From Salticus scenicus (lineage: Eukaryota > Arthropoda > Arachnida > Araneae > Salticidae): a stretch of DNA of 64,000 nt. The position numbers were made by a program, and so were the translations under genes. Positions 11,576-23,259 of this stretch are shown here, one piece after another; the stretch's first letter is position 1; each line of letters opens with the position of its first letter. The stretch covers positions 271,633,830-271,697,829 of the forward strand of contig OZ005648.1 in the NCBI GenBank assembly GCA_963930645.1, in the 5' to 3' direction. Below the pieces are notes generated by a model, which saw only the letters and a program-made list of their open reading frames with translations, was not told the DNA's origin and did no database searches.

Positions 11576-12789
11576 GAATTAAATTTAATAAAATATAATA
11601 TATCAATTTAAAAATATCACTTTTTACTAGAAACACATTAAAAAAAAAAAGTACTAAAAATCTTCAAATTACTTAAATTAAAATATAAAATGATCAAAAA
11701 TTTACTTTCTATCTTCAAATTAATTAAATAAAACAGAAATTAAAATATATACTTATAAAATCACAAAAATTTTCCTAAGCACTTCTAATATGTACTATAA
11801 TAAATATATTTCCATTGAAAATAAAATTTGATCAAATTTAATACTCTTTTGCGCTGCTATGCATATGCAGTAATACGTAAGTAATTAAGAAATTATGATA
11901 ATTATAGCCAAATACAAGTATGTTATGTTGTGATATGTAGGAATTATAAAAGAATTTCAGTGTAAATTTTTACATGGCTATTTTTATTTAATTAGCTGGG
12001 GTATTTGGGCGATGCTTCTAGGTTCGGTTAACAGAAATAAATCGGACGCATAGTCTTCGTGGATGTTAGTCAACACAGCAAACAGGAGGCAGAACCTCTT
12101 AATATGATAAAATATTAATTCTATTCTAATATATAATATATTACTTAGAATTTTAATTTGTTCAGTTAGCAAATATTTCAAGCGTTACCTTTCTGAGTTC
12201 ATTACAGGATATTATATTGCAGTATAACATTTATATATATTATGAAATTTGACTTTTTATAACAGGAAGTAATCTGGTGTGTCACTCACACGACTTTCTC
12301 TTACCCTGAAATTTTATACTATAAATACAGGTTGGAGATTAAGAGGTAACATAGCGAGTACTGTTATGTAAACCTATGTTAAAACAATTCAAATTAGGCT
12401 TCGGAAGAGTTTTATATGATAATTAGTTCTGTGTGAGGGGAGCTACTGCCCCCTTCAACCCCCCGTTTCATTACTGTACCTATATTTATGTAGAATTTAA
12501 ATCTGTTATTAAAATTAAAAGTTCACTTAAAATTATTCAGACAACTTTCACACGCAACATTCCTTGAAACTTATCAGTCTTGATCAAACTTTTCCAGCAA
12601 CAAACTTATAATTAATTTGAAAATACAACTTTTGGATCTTCTGAAATTATTCGTTTTTATGTTACTCTAAGACAAAGATCAAACTTTAAAAAACTTGATT
12701 TTGGTAATCGGGAAGCCTCAAAACATGTAAATATACAAAAAACAAGCGACGAACATTTGGCTTAAAAGCATACACTACTTATCATATGT
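11576..12789. other. AT-rich non-coding stretch
   Basis: No gene. A CCCCC-rich patch at 12435-12470 resembles the internal part of hAT ends seen elsewhere in the window. A fragment near 12690-12745 (CCTCAAAACATGTAAAT) belongs to the dispersed family described at 12790-13510. Confidence 0.45.
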
Positions 12790-13503
12790 CTATGAGGAAT
12801 TCATTTCCATTCCTGAACAGCTTTCCAGGAGATGGTAAAATATTATACTAAAGCACTTCCACTAACAATGAAAAAGAATGTTATCGCTTAAATATTCTCA
12901 GTCCTGCATATCATTTGAAGATTATGCACAAACCCCATAGTGCACCTAAATATAATCCTATACTAATAATATATGGCACAATCTGAAATGCACTTCCATC
13001 AATTTTCAGCTATTGTCACACTATAATCTAGTTCTTTTGTGTAGCCTTGTAAATGAACAACGAATGATTTCCCTGCCATATTCCACATGAGGCATGTTTT
13101 TACGCATATAAAAAAATATATTTATTTCATTTGGTTTAGTGTAGTCTATGGATGTTAAACTCTACTTATCTGCAATTTCCCCCATAGACGGAAATTGCAG
13201 ATAAGTAGAATAGGTATTTGAATAATCTTGAGTGTCCCTGTACACGAACTATTTGCTTCATTTCAACGAAAAGCTTAGTGTAGCTTCCCTATATGATATA
13301 CATTTAGAGTACGAAGTTTGGACTTTCTGCTGCTATTTGTTCTTAAGATATGCTGATAACAGACAGACATATAGATACACAGACTAACCGCAAAAAACGT
13401 GATTTTCGAATTCAGGGGACCTCAAAACATGTAAATAAAACAAACTCACTTTCGAAAATTTGACCCAAAAACAATATTTTCTCTACCTTATGGGTAAGAG
13501 AAA

Positions 13504-13510
<7 letters not shown>
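12790..13510 (-). repeat. Dispersed repeat, copy 1 (CCCCTCAAAACGTGTAAA family)
   Basis: On the minus strand this aligns by eye over about 700 bp with 53150-53850 on the plus strand: the start TAACTTTCTCTTAC, then TTTACATGTTTTGAGGTCCC, GTCTGTCTGTTATCAG, AAGTGCATTTCA and others. No coding capacity. The same opening motif recurs at 25060-25460, 49440-49560 and in the 29-34 kb family, so it marks a broad repeat superfamily. Confidence 0.65.
13144..13209. other. Perfect 20-bp hairpin with possible loop pseudoknot
   Basis: Arms TCTACTTATCTGCAATTTCC (13161-13180) and their exact inverse (13190-13209) enclose a 9-base loop CCCATAGAC. The loop is complementary to GTCTATGG at 13144-13151 just upstream, so an H-type pseudoknot is possible. 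The homologous region of the sister copy near 53450 does not keep the hairpin. Confidence 0.7.
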
Positions 13511-13534
<24 letters not shown>

Positions 13535-14398
13535 TGCATTATCCAAAAATGGAGCTTAGATCTTAGTGACATCAGAGGCAAAAATGAAAACTGTACATGG
13601 ACCCTACTGTATGTTCTACTTACCATGATAAAAAAAAATAAAAAAAATAAGTGACCTCATTTTCAGAAGCATCTGTAAAATATCTTAACATATTGTTATC
13701 GGGGTATTTTCCTATTTTGAACAGTGAACTATGCCTTTTGGCATTGCTCTAAATCGTTATATTTTTTGAAATATAATTTTGCGTATATGAGAATAAATCA
13801 ATAGAACTTTGTCTTCAGCAATTGATGTAAAATTTCACTAGCATGTATATGTGCTAGTGGCATATAAAGGGTTTAACGAATATGCAAATTTCATTTTTTA
13901 TTTAAAATATTGTTTTAGAGGAACGACTAAGATCAGGGCTAATTTTTATTTTATATCAAACGAGAATTTTCATTTGCCGATGTGAATGTGTTAATTTTGT
14001 CCAAGGACAAAACAAACTTTCACAAAAAATGCTATAAATACTTATGAATTAAAATATAAAATTGTATGAGCCTGGTATCCCATTTTTTTGACAAATACAC
14101 CCCTGCTTACTTCCACATCACACTGCTACTTCTGCCTGACTTTTTAGATACTCTCTCGATTTCCTGATAACAGTATATGCTTTAGGGCCTTAGAAGCCGA
14201 TTCCTAAAAATTACAATGGAATCTGTAGGGTATCTTTCAACTAAAAAACAAAGAACTAGTTCATTGTTTTTGTGGTTGAATGTAAGGATTAAAAAAAAAA
14301 TATTTAATGTATAATTTATAAACTTTATTTTTGCTTACAATATCTGTGTTTGAATAATATTTTTTTCATGCATATCTAAAGTTTTTACCATGTCAGCT
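13511..14398. other. AT-rich non-coding stretch
   Basis: Poly(A) runs near 13508-13533 and 13630-13650 and otherwise unremarkable AT-rich sequence. No gene or clear transposon end seen. Confidence 0.5.
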
Positions 14399-14451
14399 GG
14401 TTTTGGAGGGGGCTTGAGCCCCCTAAGCCCCCTCCGTAGGTGCGCCACTGC
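14399..14451 (-). mobile_element. hAT terminus fragment (CAGTGGCGCACC end)
   Basis: Read on the minus strand from 14451 the sequence is CAGTGGCGCACCTACGGAGG followed by a G-rich stretch, a common hAT terminal form. No partner end or target duplication was found in the window, so it is an orphan end or a truncated element extending to the left. Confidence 0.5.
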
Positions 14452-14669
14452 TCCTATCCGCTAAATTTTCTCCTCAAAGAGGTGGAAGGGTGGAGAAAGT
14501 GTGGGAAGCGGAGTTTTTCTAACATCCACCGGTGATTCTTCACAAATCCTTGCCGTCAGCGTACGTTCCCCTTTCGGCGTTCGAAGATTCTCTTTTCTCG
14601 TCGAATCTATCGGCGCAAAATGGGCGTGTCCTATCGGAAGGAGTCGAGCGAAATTCTTTCATCAACAGG

Positions 14670-15735
14670 ATGACGTTTAGAGATGTAAAAAACCCGGGAA
14701 TTTTGCTTCTGGGGAATAAACATGGGAATTTTCGGGTTTAAACCGGGAATTTTGGGAACTTTGATGGGAAGAAACTAATATACAATGTTTAGATTTAATT
14801 CCACTTCTTTTAGGTGTACCAAACAACTTGTTTCAATATCATTTTTATTCTATTTGCTTAAATAAAAGTGATATCAACAATTATGCGATTATTTTACAGA
14901 AAATTGTAAAAAAAATAAACGTTTACGTTATTGACAATAATAAATGATGAAGTTTTGTCTGCCTATTTAAATAACTTTAATATTTTTTTTCTTTTTTTTA
15001 ATGAATACCATAATAAAATATGTTATAAAAAATAATACAATGAAATTAAACTGTGGTAAGAATACTTTAAAATTATTAAATTTTATTATAATTCATCGAA
15101 CAAAATTTCACATTAGTTGATGAAATTTTGTTATAATCACTCAAAGAGCACGGGGAACAAAATCGAATATGACTTCTTCGGTTATTAAAAATTCAAGTTG
15201 AAATTTTAATTTTTGTTGAAATTTTAATTGAAATAATATTTCCCAGTGTAATATTATTGATTGTTTTAGTAAATGCAGAATATTTTGAAGCATTTTTGTT
15301 TTATTTTTGAAATAAAATGTTAAAGATATACAACTGAAACATGCGATTGCGATAAAAAAAAAAAAAAAAAAAAAAGGTTATATTGAACTCAGTGTGTATA
15401 CAGCCAGAGCTAAAATATAAATATATGGCAATAACAGAGAATAAGTCTATTAATTAATGAAATTTGAAACTTGTACTTTTTAAATTTATAGCCGTTAAAA
15501 GCAATATTTAAAAATTGAAAGATCATAAAAAACATCTGAATGTGAGATAATATTTTGAAATGCCTTAGAACATCTCTAATCTAAGGGGGGGGGGGGGGGA
15601 TAAATAAATAAATAAATAAAAAAAAAAAAAATTCGCAGCTTGGGAAAACTTTCAAAATTTCCTAGTTTTGGAAACTTTCAAAATTCCCTTCCCAAAAAAC
15701 CGGGTTTATTCCCCGTTCACATCTCTAATGACGTG
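14670..15735. mobile_element. hAT MITE (14678-15727) with 8-bp target duplication
   Basis: A 1,050-bp element with termini TAGAGATGT (14678) and ACATCTCTA (ending 15727). Subterminal CCCGGGAATTTT and CCGGGTTTATTCCCC motifs are related. Flanks ATGACGTT (14670-14677) and ATGACGTG (15728-15735) match at 7 of 8 positions. No transposase; the interior has poly(A) and poly(G) runs. Sequence outside both ends is noticeably more GC-rich and was continuous before insertion. Confidence 0.9.
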
Positions 15736-16135
15736 GATGACGCAGCTTCTAATTTCAGGCCTGATAACTTCTTTATGAGGGAGTTGCGTACATGAACATC
15801 GATGATTAACAAGCGAGAAGAAGCATAAAACTTTCTCTGGATTTGAAAGGCTCATAGTTCATTTGCAGAATATCCGTATTTGCGCTGACTTGATTATTAA
15901 TAAAATGATTTTTCCTCTATGATTGATAAAGTCACGTCTGCCTTGGAGATAATTTAGAAGTTTCTCTTTATTTATAATTTTGTCAATTATTTTGAGCTTT
16001 AGAAGCTCTTATTTATTTTCATCTTTTACCGATGCTTGATTTGAATGGAAATGATTTAAAATTTTTCTTTATTTTGATGCTATTTTACTGATTTTTATAT
16101 CGTTAAAAGATATTTGATCGTTTCCCCCTACTCTT
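15736..16135. other. Non-coding spacer
   Basis: The first 60 bp continue the GC-richer sequence split by the hAT insertion (14460-14669 lies on the other side). The remainder is AT-rich. The short open frames show no recognised motif. Confidence 0.4.
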
Positions 16136-16640
16136 ACGTAGGCCTACGAATACTAATCTTTTTTCCCGGCACAGCATATCCGGTCAGCTTTTCGATGTAA
16201 TGTATTAATTACTGGATAAGAGAGAGATGGCAGTCGTTACACACAATGATTACTAGGATTTCTTTCAGGCAACATCTTTATTTCTTCATTATTGCTAAGT
16301 CGATACAGGGTAAGGCGAATGGAGTCTTAATCCGACACTCTGCGGATCCACGGGCGGCGCCCCGGGCCGCAGAATCTGTTGGAAAGGCCTGTAGCACCTA
16401 CGTAATTTCAGAGGAACGACCAACGATAATTTTATTAACACTAGAAAAGTGTGGCAAGAAGTGTCCGTTTGTTTAATGTTTGGGCTTTTATACCTAATTT
16501 TCTGAGCTGCTGATTGGTTCTTTAAATCGTCTGGGCTCTTAAAAGGAATTTCTGGGATTAATTAATATGCAGCTCCATGCCGAGACAGTTGCAAATTGCA
16601 TTAACGTCAGCGAATTTCTACTTATAATTTCGTTCCTTTT
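16136..16640 (-). mobile_element. LTR-like block with TATA box and polyadenylation signal
   Basis: A GC-richer island. On the minus strand it shows GGTATAAAAGCCC near 16478-16490 and, about 50 bp downstream, TTAATAAAATTATC, the TATA/AATAAA spacing of an LTR. It shares the TATTAATTAATCC motif with the LTR-like block at 43605-44052. Exact ends and a target duplication were not found. It could be a solo LTR remnant. Confidence 0.35.
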
Positions 16641-17040
16641 CTGATTTCTGAATTATAAAGTCTTCTGCTAGGAAACAATCTTTAAAGGGGCAATTACGAA
16701 TTATTCGCGATTATAATTTCGATTAGCGATTTTTACACTTTTAATTTGGGTTTTTTAATAATTTAAGTTTATTTATTTTTATCCCATTCGCATATATATT
16801 TTAATTAAAAACTGATTAGGATATTTTTATCATTCTATATGCATATTGTGTATTTTACGATTTTGCATAGTTTTTCCATTTTAATGAAACTCATTTATAA
16901 CGACAAAGAGTTAGATACGCTTTGTATAACGATGACATTTTTACTATTTCATTTTTCTGTACAGTTAGATGAAGATAAATAAAATTAATTGCCAGAAGTT
17001 TATATATTTTTCCACTTTAAAGAAATATTAAATATTTAGA
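16641..17040. other. AT-rich non-coding stretch
   Basis: Nothing recognised. Confidence 0.4.
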
Positions 17041-17484
17041 TATAGGGTAGGTGCTCCAGTAATTGACATCTATCCCGAAATAATTAATAAATAAGAAAAA
17101 TCATAAAATCATATATTTTACATATAAGAATTGTAACATTTTATGTCAAACACTGGGGCATAGGATGCTAATAACTGGTAAAATGAATAACTAGCAGTGC
17201 CAAACACTGGAACATAGGGTGCCAATTACTAATAAAAGGAAAAACTGGCAGTGTCAATTACTGGAACACTGAGTGAGTGTCAAATAAAAATTCATAAAAA
17301 AAAAAAAATAATAATAATAATAATTGTTATCAAATGTATATATTTTAACATTTTTGTGGTTCTGATTGTCTTTCATGCCATATGTATTAACTTAAGATTT
17401 CTAAAAAAAATTTCTGATGACTAGAACATTAAAAACATCAGAGATTGCTCTAAAAGTGTCAATCACTGGTGCACTTACCCTATA
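17041..17484. mobile_element. MITE with TATAGGGTA... terminal inverted repeats
   Basis: Ends TATAGGGTAGGTGCTCCAGT and, inverted from 17484, TATAGGGTAAGTGCACCAGT are closely related, and both continue as AATTGACA/GATTGACA. Three internal repeats of a CAAACACTGGGGCATAGG-type motif resemble the terminal repeat itself. 444 bp, no coding capacity, superfamily not assigned. Confidence 0.7.
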
Positions 17485-19587
17485 TTACAATACTGTACAT
17501 ACCTATTCTAACAAATTTAGGTGAGACAGATAATACACGAAAAGGTAATTTGATTTTGCAAATTTCAACACTGAATTGCAATTTATGAACATATTAAAAA
17601 AACGTATATCCATGAATGATTAAATATCAGTAGCCCTAGTTTGGAAAAAAAAAAAACATTCTAATTTCACAAAATACAATAGTCTTTATTCTTTTATTGT
17701 TAAGTTGATGTATTGTAAAAAGTTGTTCATGAATACTAGTTGCTTTGGAAAATTACAGAAAGTACCTTTTATTATGTTCAATTCATAGGTAGGAATTTGT
17801 AATTTTTTTTCTCTTATTTTATATTTAAAAATCAAATGTAGGACTATTGATTGTTTTGTTGTTTAAGGATAAGTATTTTCTTCACGGCTCCAGTATGCTA
17901 TTTTTCAGATTTTGGTAATATTTTTTTCTCGACTTTTTTGCAATATTTTATATTGATGTATATGTATTTTTAATTAAAGGTAAATACATAAACACATCTG
18001 GGTTTATTCATACTCATTCAGCAGAAAAACATTCCCTAATTTTTCCAAATGTTTTTTAGAGAAATTCCGTTAGACCTGAAAACTGAAAATTACTCATGCA
18101 TGATTAACCAATAGATTCTTTGACATGACACTACTAGTCACATTTTACCTGATTTTTTCTTAAGTTGACAATAAAATGTTATTTCTTCCATAGTCAGAGT
18201 TGAAATTTGCACTTTTTAGTGGCTAGTAAATAAATAAAAAATAAATTTAACCTCCGCCTGTTGTTAAAAAAAGGCCTTTTTTATAGTTACAAAATAAACA
18301 ATTGTTTCATTTATAATTAACAGTAGTTTCAAAAAATCTTCCCCAAAGTACATGACTATTCTATCGCAAATTTAAAACAAATACTGCTTTTTGCATCTTA
18401 ATTTCTGAGATATACTTTTTCAAAATGTGAAATCTTTTTGTTAGTGTTTGACTTAAGTTTAATTGCAGAAAGACTCAGTTTTCAAAAATAAAATTCGTTC
18501 TTATGAAGACCACAAGAGAAAGGGGGAAGAAAAAAAAAAAAAGTAGTTTATATTTTTATGTTATCATGTGAACATTTTGACGTCTAAATTCCAAGTTCTA
18601 CATTCCACCCTATTTAAGAAAAAAATAATTCCACAATCTGCAATTTAGTAATTCTTTAAAGTCAATTAACTACATTTATTACAAAGACATTATAAATTAT
18701 TTTTGCTTCACAAGAATAAAACAAAAATTAAAAGTATTTTATTATTATTATTATTATTATTTTAAATCTGTTTAAATTCAGTATGTACCCCCCCCTTTTT
18801 CCCCCCTTTTAGGCTTTAGCATTTTAATTTGTGCTTCACAGCTTTATATTTTGAAGTTCTTTCAGATTTTCTGCTAAAACTTCCTTTGCTCATCCAAAAA
18901 ATTATAACACATTCATGCTGTTTTGATGCAATTCATCATTTTCTTCTCTTTTTTGCTACATTTTGAATACTGTCCCAGGCTTTCATAGCAACATAAATAA
19001 TTTTTACTGCAATTAAAAATCTTTTATCTCAGTTTTGCACTAATTTATATTTATTAAAATCCACTTTCATCAGAGGCATTATTTGAGAGAATAAAATCTT
19101 TATTTTTTCTACATTAAGTCTCTATAAAATAATTTAAGCGATTTTCTTACTAAAAATAATTCTGAAACTCATTTATAAATTTATTTTTTGTGCATTATTA
19201 TTATTATTATTAATCTTTACATAAATAAACTCAAATAAACTTTATTCTACTTCCTACTATATGTTAAATATTTAGTTTTTAAAAAAATTTACGCATATCT
19301 TCGACAAAAATTCTTCACAAAATTCCCTGACTTTTCCAGGTTTTATGCTATACATTTTCCCTGACATTTTAAACACAAGTCAATTTCTCTGACATATTTA
19401 CTAATCAGTATGAACGCTGATATATTCTAAAATTTTATAGTCTGTATCTGTATTCAATACTTCTTTCCACATTATTTATCTATAAAATTTCTCTTTTTAA
19501 TTTTTATTTTAAATTAACTAGGACAGGTGGAATCTGCTCAGTCTTCATATATTTGTTCTCAAAATTATACTATAGTAATTTTATAGA
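17485..19587. other. AT-rich non-coding stretch
   Basis: No gene. Contains an ATT microsatellite (18740-18762), C runs near 18790-18810, and near 19320-19390 a TTCCCTGACTTTTCC-type patch resembling subterminal hAT sequence elsewhere in the window. Confidence 0.45.
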
Positions 19588-19672
19588 TGCCGTATATTTC
19601 CGTGTATAAGCCGAGAATTTTTGGAAATTTTTCGGAAGCTGAAATAGGGGGGGTCGGCTTATATACGAGTTC
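19588..19672. repeat. Pogo-like terminal fragment with hairpin
   Basis: CCGTATATTTCCGTGTATAA is followed by an inverted TCGGCTTATATACG, giving an imperfect hairpin around a G7 run. It resembles ends of pogo/mariner elements (compare 47163), but no second end was found. Confidence 0.4.
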
Positions 19673-20009
19673 ACATTCCTAGCAAAAAACGTACATTAGA
19701 AACAATGATTGAATACATATATTTTAAGCTAAAAAACTATATATAAAGTATAATAGTGATATTAAACCTTATTTTTAAATAATTATCACAGATAAAACTC
19801 TTAAATTAGCAATTTTAAATTTATTTCTAGAGCAGCTCGATGTAATGTAGTCTCGTGTGTTTCTTTTTTTCACAATGAAGCATTTTTCGCCCAAGATCAC
19901 ATTTACGGCATTCAAAAGTAAACATACAAACAATTTGGGACATATCAACCATAAAAAGCATTTTTCTAGTCTAAATATATATAAAAATATGTATACAGTA
20001 CAGTCTCTA

Positions 20010-20380
20010 AAATCCGGAATGCATAAAAGCTAACTCTGCAATATTTTATATCCTGTTATCTTTAGTTTTCTGTTTTGATGATAGATGGCAGCACCAAACA
20101 ATTTTCTCTATTACTGTGAATGATTTGAATTCTAAATTTTTCTTATTTTGTTTAAGCTTATTTTAGTACAGGGTTTTTGTGAAATTTTCAAGTTCTTTAT
20201 TTTATTTTATTTTTCAGCACATAAGATTTCTAGCAACAGTAAAAATAAGCATTCCCAACTCGAAATGCATATAAACTAATTGCTATATTTTATTTGTCAT
20301 AATTTTTGTTTTGTTATTCTGCCAATAGATGGCTGTACCAATCAGTTTTTACTTGAGCGATTTCTTTTTGCTTAAAGTTA
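20010..20380 (+). repeat. Two diverged direct repeats of about 235 bp spacing
   Basis: 20015-20165 and 20255-20380 share GAAATGCATA...AACTAA, a TTTGTTTTG-type block, ATAGATGGC(A/T)G(C/T)ACCAA and TTTGCTTAA-type segments. Non-coding; the SINE at 20386 inserted at the end of the second copy. Confidence 0.5.
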
Positions 20381-20626
20381 CTCAGAGCCGGCCAGGTGGT
20401 TCGGTCGGTAGGACGCTGCCTTCCGAATCTAATGGTCCCAGGTTCGAATCCTGGTGCGGGCATGGATGTTTGTGATGTCTTATGTCTTCAAAAATATTGT
20501 ACTTGTCTGTTTCTTGTAATAAAACTTGTAGACCCTTGTGGTGTGGATTTTTCGAGATATAGGCGGCCCTAGAGGCAAGCAATAAATCTCAGTACTCATC
20601 GAACCGAACCGAACCGAAGTACTCAG
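20374..20626 (+). mobile_element. tRNA-derived SINE (20386-20616) with target duplication
   Basis: The head (20386-20465) has tRNA character: an A-box-like GGTCGGTAGGACG and an excellent B box GGTTCGAATCC. A body of about 130 bp follows, then a tail of GAACC pentanucleotide repeats (20600-20616). AAGTTACTCAG at the left and AAGTACTCAG at the right (20617-20626) form a near-perfect duplication with one indel. The antisense frame here is a by-product of the tRNA-like head, not a gene. Confidence 0.85.
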
Positions 20627-21224
20627 TAAAATGTAAATAATGAGAGTGATTTTTGAAAATGACAAAATTTCTACTGAAAATTTAATTGCTGCATTAGATA
20701 AAAAAGTTTGGAACAAAGAAACTTTATTACTGAACATGAGTTAATTAATGTCTTATATAGAATTTAAAAAAAAGTCATTGCACAGGAACCTAAATTAAAG
20801 CAAAAAACATTACTAGCAATGTTTAAAGATTTTTTATAACAAAAATATGAATTTATTTTGTTTTTAATAACTTTTATTATATTTTTTAAAAGTAAATTAT
20901 TTGTGTAAATAGGCTGTATGATATTATTAAACTAAATATAACAATATTTTTCTCAAACTTAAAATATGCTCTCTATCTAATGTAAGTAATAAGACATTTT
21001 ATTTGTTTAAGCATGGCGATTTCTTTGCCGATTTTGGTTCAAAACATGCCCGCGCTCCGTGTAACGAAACAAAAATGCTTTTTATTTACATTTAGATTAC
21101 TATTGAAATTTTATGCATTTTCAAACACAATGTAATGAATGATAGTTTTTAATAAATGTATAAAATTATTCAGAATTTTTTTTTTTTTTCTTTTATACAT
21201 GTAGAAAACTGAAAGAAATGATAC
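20627..21224. other. AT-rich non-coding stretch
   Basis: No recognisable feature. Confidence 0.4.
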
Positions 21225-21470
21225 ACATAAGATAGTATTAAAAGAACTGCTAATAATTAAAAATTTGCCCTTCTTTTCAATTAACTTTCAATTTATTCTC
21301 GAGGACTCGAGGTTATAGATTTAGAAAGTTTCTTCAAAGTGTCTTTTGGTATGCTTTTCCAGCTCTTTTCAGTGGCCATTTTCAGCTCACCTACGATATG
21401 TTGTAAATTTTCCCATTTCCATAAATATCACCAACCAGAATGCTGTATAAATTTTCTATTTGGAGCATGA
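21225..21470 (-). pseudogene. Tc1-like transposase C-terminal remnant
   Basis: On the minus strand the frame LKMATEKSWKSIPKDTLKKL (near 21340-21410), followed by a serine-rich stretch, resembles the C-terminal end of Tc1/Tc3-type transposases (a 'W..IP...L..L..S...R' pattern). Upstream sequence with LWKWENLQH-like residues would correspond to the region after the catalytic E. Several stops interrupt it, and no TIRs were found. The assignment rests on pattern only. Confidence 0.35.
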
Positions 21471-22183
21471 TAATGCATCAATACGCACATCAAGCTCCCC
21501 TGAGCTCTAACATAATTTTGTTTATTTAGTGAGATGATAAGGGATTTTTCACAAAAAAGAACTTTTGCTAAGTGGTTAAAATAATTGGATCTTTAAATTA
21601 ATTACGCAGAATGTGAAAAACCCCTTAAGAAATTTCAACTCTTGGAAAATATCTCAAATCTACCTCGTTCTTTTTCATATAATTTGCTTACTTTTTACTC
21701 TATTCAAACGCATTTTTGACAAAATTTGCCCTATATATCTAGCTTTCATTCAACCTATGAAAAGAAGAAAAAAAAAATCTTTCGCACATGCACAGTGAAA
21801 ACGTTTTTCATAAAAACGCTCATATTTCATGAAATATTTAAGGTATTTGTATCCGGGTTTGTAATGATCGATAGATGGCGCTCTCTGAACTGCAGTTGTT
21901 AGTAAATATAATAGCCACGTGTATTTATTATTGTTCTTTCTCCGCCATTATATCATGGAAAATCGATTGCATAATAGGATGATATGCAGTGGTGTGATAA
22001 TTTCACCTTAGCCAACACATCCTACAAGATGGATGTATTGCCTTAGCCCACCTGAGGTCGAGCATTTCATTACAATCGCGGATTCCAATTGCTGTATATT
22101 TTTTAAAAAGTGTTTTTCCAACTTATCTGAAAGGGAGAAAATTTTTCGTTAAAAACTCTGTGCCTTGTAAATAAAATATATGT

Positions 22184-22214
<31 letters not shown>

Positions 22215-22730
22215 GGGGGGGGGGGGGGTTAAATAAATGCTTATATCTTCATTATTTAATATACTATCGTCACACAAATTCCTCCACAAATTGAACTGGG
22301 CCTATATTAACATATTCTAAAGTTACATTCATTCGCTTAATGATACAGGGTGATCACAAACATTATTGATTTTGAACCACCTTTTTTTTTTTTTTGTAGT
22401 TAAAATATAGTTTAAAAATGCATAATGCAACTAAATTTCAATTTTAACACTATCCTTCTATAGACAGAAATTTAGGTTTTTGCTCAATCATTTCAAAAAC
22501 TATGAATATTATACCATTGGAGGTAGATACTAAAGTGAATTTTAGTGATGTGTATCAGATTCATCGCTGTTAAAACACACTTTAAACAATTTTTGTCATA
22601 GACAATATATCTAAATTTTTATGAGCGCTTCCTTTGAAAAAAAAAAAAAAAAGTATTAAAGCTACGTACACTATTTTCATGCAAATATATTGTACAGTAT
22701 TTTAATAAACTGAATCACCTTTTTTTGATT
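21471..22730. other. AT-rich non-coding stretch with T28-G12 tract
   Basis: No gene. A poly(T) of about 28 followed directly by 12 G at 22189-22228. Around 21860-22080 there is a less AT-rich segment without a recognisable frame. Confidence 0.45.
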
Positions 22731-22850
22731 GCATATTTACGAGTTAAAAATACGTATTAGTTAACGACTTATAATGTGGATTGTTTCCCCATTATAACAT
22801 TAGCTTTGGCTTCCGGCGACGATAAGTAGAGAACCTCTTTAAAAGAATTT
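22731..22850. repeat. Dispersed repeat, inverted relative to 27535-27650
   Basis: The reverse complement shares CTCTACTTATCG, GGAAGCCAAAGC, TTATAATGGGG and CACATTATAA...CGTTAACTAA with 27535-27650 over about 115 bp. Non-coding family of unknown type. Confidence 0.65.
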
Positions 22851-23172
22851 GTATTTGATTGGTTGGTTGGTTTCATGTCGCACTACTACTTCGCAATGGA
22901 TAATTGCCGACGGTCTGAGACACATCCCTAAGGATGACATGCCACCACAATTTTGATCCTCCACGGCGGGGATGGCTCCGCCGCTTCGGTGTCCCGAGGT
23001 ATAATTTGGATGGGAACATGGAGGACACTGCGGTCATGACGGTATTTACGTGCACCAACCACCATTAATGTACATGACGATCTTTGACTGGCTTGAGTAT
23101 TGAACCCTCAATTTTCCAATTACGAGCTCGGCGTTCTACTGACCGGGCTACCGCGGCCAAAAGTTGTATTTG
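22841..23172 (-). mobile_element. tRNA-derived SINE (22858-23158), minus orientation
   Basis: Read on the minus strand from 23158: a tRNA-like head (GGTAGCCCGGTCAGTAG A-box-like; GGTTCAATACT B-box-like), a body of about 200 bp, and an AACC-repeat tail at 22858-22872. An imperfect target duplication is AAAAGAATTTGTATTTG (22841-22857) against AAAAGTTGTATTTG (23159-23172), with a 3-bp gap. A 5'-truncated relative lies at 7456-7581. Confidence 0.8.
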
Positions 23173-23259
23173 TAAAAGAATTTGCAAAGCATGGACAGAT
23201 AGATAAAGGAATATAAATTACATGCATTTTTTAATGTTTCGGAAAATGTTTAAAAATAT

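Noticed and set aside
13161..13209. MicroRNA precursor
   Set aside because: The stem is only 20 bp with a 9-base loop, too short for a usual precursor, and the pairing does not extend outward.
20382..20582. Open frame with SNLGPLDSEGS-type peptide
   Set aside because: It is the antisense of a tRNA-derived SINE head and tail, a common false protein.
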